Positions 1 to 5,309 of a stretch of 7,673 nt of DNA are shown in pieces. The number at the start of each line of letters is the position of its first letter. Within the stretch, counting starts at the first letter, position 1. The translations under genes and the position numbers were made by a program. The notes beneath the pieces were generated by a model. That model worked only from the letters and a program-made list of their open reading frames with translations. It was not told the origin of the DNA and made no database searches. Source of the DNA: Alphaproteobacteria bacterium (GTDB lineage Bacteria > Pseudomonadota > Alphaproteobacteria > ATCC43930 > CGMCC-115725); NCBI GenBank assembly GCA_030039815.1, contig JASHUW010000414.1, positions 1 to 7,673 on the forward strand. Direction: 5' to 3'.

Positions 1-535
1 ATCCCCTGCGGACTCGCGTACCGCGAGGCTCGAAAGCGGCGAGCGCTGGTTCGCCGTCCATACCCAACCGTTTTGCGAGTTGCGCGCCCAGGTCAACCTG
101 GAGAACCAGGGTTTTCGCACCTTCATGCCGAAACGGCACAAGACGGTGCGCCACGCGCGCAAGCTGCGCACCATCGAAAGCCCGTTCTTCCCGCGCTATC
201 TGTTCGTCGTGCTCGATCTCGAGCGTGACCGCTGGCGCAGCATCAATGGAACATTCGGCGTGTCGCGTCTGGTGATGCGCGGCGAGCTGCCCGAGCCGGC
301 GCCGCGCGGCGTGGTCGAGACGCTGCTCGCCTCGGCCGATGAACGCGGCATCCTGCACCTTGCCGACAGGCTGAAGGTCGGCAGCCCGGTACGGATGCTG
401 GCCGGTCCGTTCGCCGACCAGCTGGCGACGCTCGAACACCTCGACGATGTCGGCCGGGTGCGCGTGCTGGTCGATATGCTTGGCCGGCAGGTGTCGATCT
501 CGACCGCCGCGAAGGACCTGTTCCCTTTAGTCTAG
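1..535 (+). CDS. NusG-like transcription elongation/antitermination factor (RfaH-type paralog), 5' partial
   Basis: The reading frame is open from base 2 to a TAG at 533-535, giving 177 visible residues. No ATG, GTG or TTG occurs in frame before the TTG at 80-82, and the characteristic NGN-domain opening (RWFAVHTQPFCELRAQ) is encoded upstream of that TTG. The true start is therefore left of the window. The NGN domain continues through LENQGFRTFMPK and PFFPRYLFV, the usual surface that contacts the RNA polymerase clamp. A KOW-type segment follows near the C-terminus (VGSPVRMLAGPFADQLATL). The protein would bind elongating RNA polymerase in the cytoplasm and alter pausing or termination. The housekeeping nusG normally sits beside secE and ribosomal genes. 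This context is different, so a specialised NusG paralog of the RfaH kind, often tied to polysaccharide operons, is inferred. The target operon is not visible here. Confidence 0.88.
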   Translation, partial: SPADSRTARLESGERWFAVHTQPFCELRAQVNLENQGFRTFMPKRHKTVRHARKLRTIESPFFPRYLFVVLDLERDRWRSINGTFGVSRLVMRGELPEPAPRGVVETLLASADERGILHLADRLKVGSPVRMLAGPFADQLATLEHLDDVGRVRVLVDMLGRQVSISTAAKDLFPLV

Positions 536-560
536 GCGGATCCGGGCAACGGCATCCGCC
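535..560 (+). terminator. Hairpin at the 3' end of the NusG-like gene (possible terminator)
   Basis: The arms GGCGGAT (535-541) and ATCCGCC (554-560) are perfectly complementary. The loop can add three more pairs, CCG (542-544) with CGG (550-552), leaving a GGCAA loop and one bulged C. The hairpin begins on the last base of the stop codon. No T-tract follows, so it is not a classical intrinsic terminator. It could stabilise the 3' end or attenuate transcription. Confidence 0.35.
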
Positions 561-583
561 GTCCCGGTCGCCATTGGCAACGC

Positions 584-727
584 GTGGCCAAAAAACGACA
601 ACGAATTGCCGCCGAGCGCGATCAGTGCATCGGCAACGGCGTGCTGCGCTGGGGGTGGGAACGCGGCGGGCTGGGCGGCGCCGTCGTGCTGGGCATCGTG
701 GCTGCCGCGTGGACCTACGGGGGCTAA
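584..727 (+). CDS. Possible small single-pass membrane protein, 47 aa
   Basis: A GTG-initiated frame of 47 codons ends with TAA at 725-727. It lies 48 nt after the NusG-like gene and 17 nt before the end of the convergent outer-membrane-protein gene. The product has a basic N-terminus (VAKKRQRIAAER), a tryptophan-containing stretch (LRWGWERGG) and a hydrophobic C-terminal segment (GAVVLGIVAAAWTYGG, about residues 32-47) that could span a membrane once. By hand count 38 of 47 sense codons end in G or C, as expected for a real gene in this genome. Against it, no clear Shine-Dalgarno sequence precedes the GTG, the start is not ATG, and I recognise no family. The role is unknown. It could equally be chance open frame in GC-rich DNA. 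Confidence 0.35.
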   Translation: MAKKRQRIAAERDQCIGNGVLRWGWERGGLGGAVVLGIVAAAWTYGG

Positions 728-744
728 TCCGAAACCCCGCCACC

Positions 745-1533
745 TCACCACAATTCGTCGAAACGCAGCGAATAGCCGATACCGACAAAGTAATCGGGCG
801 AATTTCGGTTGATGCCGAAGCCGGTATGAAAATCGACCTGCTGAGCATGAGCAAAGCGGTACGAGCCGCCGAAATTGAGTTCCTGAGCCGGGAGGCCACG
901 TGTTTGATAGTCGCCGATATATTCGGCGAAGACGTCGGCGTGGTCGCCGACTTGCCGGTCGATCAGGAAACTCGGCTGAAAAATCGTCGTGGATTGCGGT
1001 TGTCCGGTGAGCCACGTTGCAGAGGCCATGCCGCCCGCTGTCCAGCCCCCGCCGAGATCGTACGTCCAGGGGAATTGGAGGTAAGGGTTGTAGCCATTGC
1101 CGAAGAATGCTTTCGCGCCGGTCGGCAAGGCGAGCCCGACAGTGCCCGACAGGTTCAGACCACTGGGCAGTTCTTGGAACTGATGCTTGATGGCGGGCGC
1201 GATGTCGGAAAACCCGGACGGTCCATGGCCAACGATGCCGCCGGTGTAATCCGGCAGGTCGACGAGCATCTCGGTGCAGCCGCCAAGGCCGAAGCGAAGC
1301 CGCGTATTCGGGCCGTCGAGCGCACCCTCGCCCGGGCGCGCGGTCCAGTTGAGGCCGTTCTCGATCTGGAGACTGCCCGCCGGCACCACGACGCTCGAAT
1401 TGGTGACGCTGGGCCGGTCGGTCACGATGTCCTGGCTCGCATCGGGGCAGCTGTCGGCGCGGGCCGCGCCGGCGAGGGCGCAGAGCAGGAGCGCGCCCAG
1501 AGCAGCGACAATTCCGCTTTCAGGGCGAAGCAT
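745..1533 (-). CDS. Outer-membrane beta-barrel protein, MetA-pathway/transporter (Phenol_MetA_deg-like) family
   Basis: The 262-residue product begins with a Sec signal peptide: charged start MLRPE, a hydrophobic core at about residues 8-22 and an ARA cleavage site before D27. The mature N-terminus carries DIVTDRPSVTNSS and VPAGSLQIENGLNW (residues 35-63), the hallmark of the family annotated as putative MetA-pathway-of-phenol-degradation or transporter barrels. Alternating polar/hydrophobic beta strands rich in Gly and aromatics follow. The protein ends in Trp (SLRFDELW), consistent with a C-terminal outer-membrane insertion signal. The start ATG lies inside the end of kdpA, with a 14-nt overlap in another frame. 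An AAGGG Shine-Dalgarno sits 8 nt upstream within kdpA, so translational coupling is likely. The transported substrate is not known for this family. Its place directly behind kdpA, where kdpB is expected, is unusual. Confidence 0.85.
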   Translation of the reverse strand: MLRPESGIVAALGALLLCALAGAARADSCPDASQDIVTDRPSVTNSSVVVPAGSLQIENGLNWTARPGEGALDGPNTRLRFGLGGCTEMLVDLPDYTGGIVGHGPSGFSDIAPAIKHQFQELPSGLNLSGTVGLALPTGAKAFFGNGYNPYLQFPWTYDLGGGWTAGGMASATWLTGQPQSTTIFQPSFLIDRQVGDHADVFAEYIGDYQTRGLPAQELNFGGSYRFAHAQQVDFHTGFGINRNSPDYFVGIGYSLRFDELW

Positions 1534-3253
1534 AGAGTACGCCCTTGAGCATCGTGAAATGCTCGGCGATCGGCCCCAGCGCCAAGGCCGGAAAAAAGGT
1601 CAATCCGCCGACGATCAACACGGTGCCGATGAGAACGCTAATGAAGAGCGGGCCGTGGGTAGGCAGCGTGCCGCGCGCCGGAGGCACGCGACCCTTAGCG
1701 ACCAGCATGCTGGCGACGCAGAGGACCGGCACAATGACCATGAACCGCCCGGCGAACATCGCCGCCGCGAGGGTCAGGTTGTAAAACGGGCTATCGGCGT
1801 TGAGCCCTGCAAAGGCGCTACCGTTGGTCGCGGCGCCGGAGGTGTAGGCGTAGAGGATCTCGGAAAAGCCGTGCGGGCCCGCATTGTTGAGCCCGGCGAG
1901 ACCGGCCGGCAACACCGAGGCAATGGCCGGCATCGCTAAGATAAACAGAGGCACGACCAAGAGAGCGAGCATCGCCATCTTCACTTCGTCGCCGCCGATC
2001 TTGTTGCCGAGATATTCCGGGGTGCGCCCGATCATCAGCCCGGCGACGAACACCGCGAGAATGACGAACAGCAGCATGCCGAAAAGTCCCGAACCGGGCC
2101 CGCCGACGATCACCTCGTCGAGCATCATGTTCGCCATCAGCACCAGTTCGGAAAGCGGTGCGAAACTGTCGTGCATGGAATTGACCGCGCCGTCCGATGA
2201 GGCGGTGCTGACATTGGCGAACAGCGCCGACTGCGCGACGCCGAAGCGGACTTCCTTGCCCTCCATGTTACCGCCGGCCTGAGCAGGCCCTGCGGCCTGG
2301 TCGACCGCGAGCGGCGCAAATGCCGGGTTGGAATTGGCTTCGCTCGCGTAGACGATCGTCAACCCGGCGAAAAACAACACCGCCATCGCGGCGAAGATCG
2401 CCCAGCCCTGGCGCTGGTCGCCGACCATGCGTCCGAAGGTGTAGGTCAGCGGCGCGCCGATGAGAAAGATCAATGCGATCTCGACAAGACCGCTGAGCGG
2501 GGTGGGGTTCTCGAACGGGTGCGCCGAGTTGGCGTTGAAGAAGCCGCCACCGTCGCCGCTCAACAGCTTGATCGCTTCCTGCGAGGCGACGGGGCCACGC
2601 GCCAGCACCTGGTGCGCGCCTTCGATCGTGGTCGCGTCGACATAGCCGCCAAGCGTCTGCGGCACGCCCTGCCAAGCCAGGAAGACCGTCGCGACGATGC
2701 AGATAGGCAGCAGCACGTAGAGCGTGATGCGAGTCAGGTCGACCCAGAAATTGCCGATCGTCTGCGATGTGCGGCGGGCGAACCCGCGGACCAGGGCCAG
2801 AGCCACGGCGATGCCCGTCGCCGCCGACAGGAACGACTGCACCGTGAGGCCCGCCATCTGGCTGAGGTCGCTGAGCGTGGTCTCGCCCGTGTAGGACTGC
2901 CAGCTGGTGTTGGTCGCGAAGCTGACCGCCGTGTTGAGCGCCAGGTCGGGGGCAACCGCCCCCATTTGCTGGGGGTTGAACGGCAAAACGCCCTGCGCGC
3001 GTTGCAAGCCATAAAGCAGAGCGATGCCGCAAAAATGGAAATACAGCAGCGAAACGGCGTAGCGAACCCAACCTTGCTCCTGGGTCGGATCGACCCCGGC
3101 CAGGCGGTAGAGCGCTCGCTCAAACCCGCGGAACAGGCGGGGAGCTTGCCATTCGATATCGGCGATCACCGCGATGTAAGCGCCCAGCGGTCGCACCGCC
3201 GCGGTGACGAGTGCCGCAAATACCGCGATCTGCGCCCACCCCTGCCAGGTCAT
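1520..3253 (-). CDS. kdpA: Potassium-transporting ATPase, potassium-binding subunit KdpA
   Basis: The 577-residue polytopic membrane protein matches KdpA along its whole length (E. coli KdpA is 557). KdpA is the K+-selective channel-like subunit of the inner-membrane Kdp pump. Its four pore-loop regions are all present: TNTSWQSYTGE (114-124), SGDGGGFFNANSAHPFENP (232-250), SSDGAVNSMHDSF (352-364) and TSGAATNGSAFAGL (471-484). NMEGKEVRFG (329-338), GRTPEYLG (409-416) and THGPLF (532-537) are also typical. I chose the ATG at 3251-3253 (MTWQGW, the usual KdpA start) over an upstream TTG at 3277. It overlaps the stop of the kdpF-like gene as ATGA, a mark of translational coupling. No frameshift is seen. 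Oddities: neither kdpB nor kdpC follows, and two pore loops differ from the forms I remember (GD where TN is usual in loop 2, ATNG in loop 4). Without KdpB it could not form the normal pump from this locus alone. Confidence 0.95.
   Translation of the reverse strand: MTWQGWAQIAVFAALVTAAVRPLGAYIAVIADIEWQAPRLFRGFERALYRLAGVDPTQEQGWVRYAVSLLYFHFCGIALLYGLQRAQGVLPFNPQQMGAVAPDLALNTAVSFATNTSWQSYTGETTLSDLSQMAGLTVQSFLSAATGIAVALALVRGFARRTSQTIGNFWVDLTRITLYVLLPICIVATVFLAWQGVPQTLGGYVDATTIEGAHQVLARGPVASQEAIKLLSGDGGGFFNANSAHPFENPTPLSGLVEIALIFLIGAPLTYTFGRMVGDQRQGWAIFAAMAVLFFAGLTIVYASEANSNPAFAPLAVDQAAGPAQAGGNMEGKEVRFGVAQSALFANVSTASSDGAVNSMHDSFAPLSELVLMANMMLDEVIVGGPGSGLFGMLLFVILAVFVAGLMIGRTPEYLGNKIGGDEVKMAMLALLVVPLFILAMPAIASVLPAGLAGLNNAGPHGFSEILYAYTSGAATNGSAFAGLNADSPFYNLTLAAAMFAGRFMVIVPVLCVASMLVAKGRVPPARGTLPTHGPLFISVLIGTVLIVGGLTFFPALALGPIAEHFTMLKGVLYASP
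1542..1546 (-). promoter_or_regulatory. Ribosome binding site of the outer-membrane protein gene, inside kdpA
   Basis: On the minus strand AAGGG lies 8 nt before the ATG at 1531-1533. It is wholly inside the last codons of kdpA, so ribosomes finishing kdpA can reload on the downstream gene. Confidence 0.6.
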
Positions 3254-3345
3254 GACGGGCCAGAAACCGCGTCGCAAAACCAGATATAACCGACGACACC
3301 CGCGAAGGCGGCGGCAAGCCCGGCTATCATCAACAAATCGATCAT
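3250..3345 (-). CDS. kdpF: KdpF-like membrane micro-protein, 31 aa
   Basis: A 31-codon frame starts with ATG at 3343-3345 and stops at TGA 3250-3252, whose bases overlap the kdpA ATG (ATGA). The product begins MIDLLMIAGLAAAFAGVVGY and ends IWFCDAVSGPS. That is one hydrophobic helix (about residues 3-23) followed by a Cys-Asp pair. Size, single membrane segment and position immediately before kdpA match the KdpF position. KdpF is a roughly 30-residue peptide that stabilises the Kdp complex in the inner membrane. The sequence resembles the YxxxCD-type micro-proteins I remember before alphaproteobacterial kdpA genes more than E. coli KdpF, so the symbol is given by position. The Shine-Dalgarno is weak (AGGA, 13 nt before the ATG). 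The 4-nt overlap with kdpA is the best support that it is translated. Confidence 0.65.
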   Translation of the reverse strand: MIDLLMIAGLAAAFAGVVGYIWFCDAVSGPS

Positions 3346-3437
3346 CGTGGCGCGGCGGTCCTTGAGTCCTCGGCTATTGATGCGCGTTCCTCGGCGAAGG
3401 GCGTTGATTTGGATCAGCGCCGCCCGCACTGCATCGC

Positions 3438-3455
3438 GGAAGGCCTGGAAGGCCT
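3438..3455. repeat. Perfect 9-bp tandem duplication, GGAAGGCCT x2
   Basis: Two head-to-tail copies of GGAAGGCCT (3438-3446 and 3447-3455), each containing the palindrome AGGCCT. They lie between the terminator behind the ThDP enzyme gene and the start of the kdpF-like gene, about 93-110 nt upstream of that start on the minus strand. They could be an operator or a replication-slippage duplication. Confidence 0.6.
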
Positions 3456-3470
3456 AGACCCGCCTGGCAT

Positions 3471-3496
3471 AAAAAATCGATACGGGAAAATTCCCG
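3471..3496 (-). terminator. Intrinsic terminator of the acetolactate-synthase-like gene
   Basis: Reading the minus strand, arms CGGGA and TCCCG (3483-3496, with a 4-nt loop) form a hairpin 14 nt after the stop codon of the ThDP enzyme gene. After six further bases there is a run of six Ts (3471-3476). The stem is short and the T-run slightly distant, so efficiency may be modest. It would separate the ThDP enzyme transcript from the kdpF-like/kdpA unit. Confidence 0.55.
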
Positions 3497-3510
3497 CGGC
3501 GACGTCCTGG

Positions 3511-5157
3511 CTATATCGCTGGCGCCGAGAGGCCCGCCAACTCCGTGACGAGCACGCGAATGTTCTCCGAATAATCGACCGGCACGGCGACGAGGTGCAC
3601 ACCGCCGGCGACAAAGGCCGCCTCCAGCGCCGGCGCCAGGCCCTCCGCGTCGCTCACCATGTGGCCGCCCGCGCCGTAGGAGGCGGCGTAGGCGACGAAA
3701 TCGGGATTGCCGAAGGTAAGCCCCCAATCGGCGAAGCCGTCGGCCTGCTGCTTCCAGCGGATCATGCCGTAGGCATTGTCGACGAGAATCAGCACCACGA
3801 GGTTCACCCCGAGCCGCACGGCCGTTTCCATCTCCTGCGAGTTCATCATGAACCCGCCATCGCCGCACACCGCGAGCACCCGGCGATTTGGATGCACGAG
3901 GGAAGCGCTGATCGCCGCCGGCAACCCGGCGCCCATCGTCGCCAGCGCATTGTCGAGCAGCAGCGTATTGGCGATGTGGGTACGGTAGTTGCGGGCAAAC
4001 CAGATTTTGAACATGCCGTTGTCGAGGCAGACGATGCCGTTGTCCGGCACCGCCTGGCGCACGTCGTGGACGATGCGCTGCGGGGTCAGCGGGAAGCGGC
4101 TTTCGCTGCAACGGTCGGTGAGATGTCCGAGGATATCTTCGCGCAGCGGCAGCAGCGCCGCGGCGCTGGCAAGCTTGCCTTCGAGCCGGTCGGCGAGCAG
4201 CGCCAGGCTGGGCCCGACATCGCCGACGATCTCGGCATGCGGGAAGAACACTTCCTCGACCGTCGCCGGCGCGTAGCCGACATGGATCACCCTGGGTCCG
4301 CGGGGGCCCATGATGAAGGGCGGCTTCTCGACCGTGTCGTGACCGATCGCCAGGATCAGATCCGCCCGGTCGATCGCCCGATGCACATAGTCGCGTTCGG
4401 ATAGCGCGCAGGTGCCCATGTAAAGATGCGAGCCGCCATCGACGGCGCCCTTGCCCATCTGCGTATTAAAGAACGGGATGTTCACGCGGCGAAGGAATTC
4501 GGACAGCGGCGCCGAGAGGCGCGGGCGGCTCGCGGCCGCGCCGAACATGATGAGCGGCCGCTTCGCGGCGAGGATCATCGCCGCGGCGCGGTCGAGCGCG
4601 GCGGCGGGCGCGATAGGCAAGTCGATCGGGTGTGGAGCAATCGCCGCGAGGTCAGGCGCTTCTTCGGCGGCGATGTCCTCGGGCAATTCGAGGTGCACCG
4701 GGCCCGGACGCTCCTGCTGTGCGACGCGAAACGCGTCGCGCACGATCGTGGGGATCGTCATCGGGCTGACGATCTGCCGCGCCATCTTGGTAAGCGGCGT
4801 CATCGTCGAGACGATGTCGACGAGCTGAAAATGGCCCTGCTTGCTATGCAGGATGCCTTTTTGGCCGGTGATGAGCACCATCGGCATCGCGCCGAGCAGC
4901 GCGTAGGCCGCCCCGGTGCAGAGATTGAGCGCGCCCGGCCCGAGGGTGCTGAGGCATACCCCCGCCCTGCCGGTCAACCGCCCATAGGTTGCCGCCATGA
5001 AGGCGGCGGCCTGCTCATGTCGGGTCAGAACGAGCTCGATTTTCGAGCCACGTAGCGCCTCGACAACGGCGAGGTTCTCTTCGCCGGGGATGCCGAAAAT
5101 TCGCTCGACCCCTTCGCTTTCCAGCGCCGCGACCAGCAGTTCCGCGCCGTTGCGCAT
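3511..5157 (-). CDS. Acetolactate synthase large-subunit-type ThDP-dependent enzyme
   Basis: This 548-residue protein has the three-domain layout of ThDP enzymes such as acetolactate synthase (two pyruvate to acetolactate plus CO2). The N-terminal pyrimidine-binding domain has FGIPGEENLA (21-30) and the catalytic glutamate in TRHEQAA (E48), then TLGPGALNL (71-79) and ERPGPVHLELPED (149-161). The central domain follows, with MGKGA (234-238). The C-terminal cofactor domain has the ThDP/Mg motif GDGGFMMNSQEME (432-444) through DNAYGM (460-465), so D433 and N461 are the likely metal ligands. The ATG at 5155-5157 was chosen because GGGAG lies 6 nt upstream. A longer frame to 5268 lacks family similarity. 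No regulatory small subunit (ilvN/ilvH) adjoins, so a stand-alone, possibly catabolic or other 2-keto-acid enzyme is as likely as a biosynthetic IlvB. Exact substrate is uncertain. The gene lies 152 nt after the kinase gene and ends at its own terminator. Confidence 0.88.
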   Translation of the reverse strand: MRNGAELLVAALESEGVERIFGIPGEENLAVVEALRGSKIELVLTRHEQAAAFMAATYGRLTGRAGVCLSTLGPGALNLCTGAAYALLGAMPMVLITGQKGILHSKQGHFQLVDIVSTMTPLTKMARQIVSPMTIPTIVRDAFRVAQQERPGPVHLELPEDIAAEEAPDLAAIAPHPIDLPIAPAAALDRAAAMILAAKRPLIMFGAAASRPRLSAPLSEFLRRVNIPFFNTQMGKGAVDGGSHLYMGTCALSERDYVHRAIDRADLILAIGHDTVEKPPFIMGPRGPRVIHVGYAPATVEEVFFPHAEIVGDVGPSLALLADRLEGKLASAAALLPLREDILGHLTDRCSESRFPLTPQRIVHDVRQAVPDNGIVCLDNGMFKIWFARNYRTHIANTLLLDNALATMGAGLPAAISASLVHPNRRVLAVCGDGGFMMNSQEMETAVRLGVNLVVLILVDNAYGMIRWKQQADGFADWGLTFGNPDFVAYAASYGAGGHMVSDAEGLAPALEAAFVAGGVHLVAVPVDYSENIRVLVTELAGLSAPAI

Positions 5158-5162
5158 GCAAA

Positions 5163-5168
5163 TCTCCC
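5163..5168 (-). promoter_or_regulatory. Ribosome binding site of the ThDP enzyme gene
   Basis: GGGAGA on the minus strand, with the GGAG core 6 nt before the ATG at 5155-5157. It fixes this ATG as the start rather than the longer upstream extension. Confidence 0.75.
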
Positions 5169-5309
5169 GTGGAGAGGTGGCGAGTCCATCTCGCAGCGCA
5201 AAGATGGGGCCGCGCGACGCGATTTCATCGGCAACCGCACACCCCCGCAACAAGCGGCATGCCGGCATCCGAGGTGGCGGTGCCGTGATGTAGAATCCTC
5301 ACGCGCGTA

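Noticed and set aside
719..741. GGGG...CCCC inverted repeat between the convergent genes as a terminator
   Set aside because: Only a 4-5 bp stem with an 11-nt loop and no T-tract on either strand.
574..1548. Plus-strand open frame (324 codons) across the small-ORF region and opposite the barrel gene
   Set aside because: Starts with TTG, and most of it is antisense to a protein with a signal peptide and family motif.
3254..3277. Upstream TTG start for kdpA (adds 8 residues)
   Set aside because: MTWQGW is the standard KdpA N-terminus, and the ATG there overlaps the preceding stop codon as ATGA.
2519..3289. Plus-strand open frame (256 codons) opposite kdpA
   Set aside because: Antisense to well-conserved KdpA pore loops, with Arg/Gln/Asp-rich composition and no motifs.
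3409..4404. Plus-strand open frame (331 codons) opposite the ThDP enzyme gene
   Set aside because: Antisense shadow of a conserved enzyme, with a low-complexity Arg/Ala/His-rich product.
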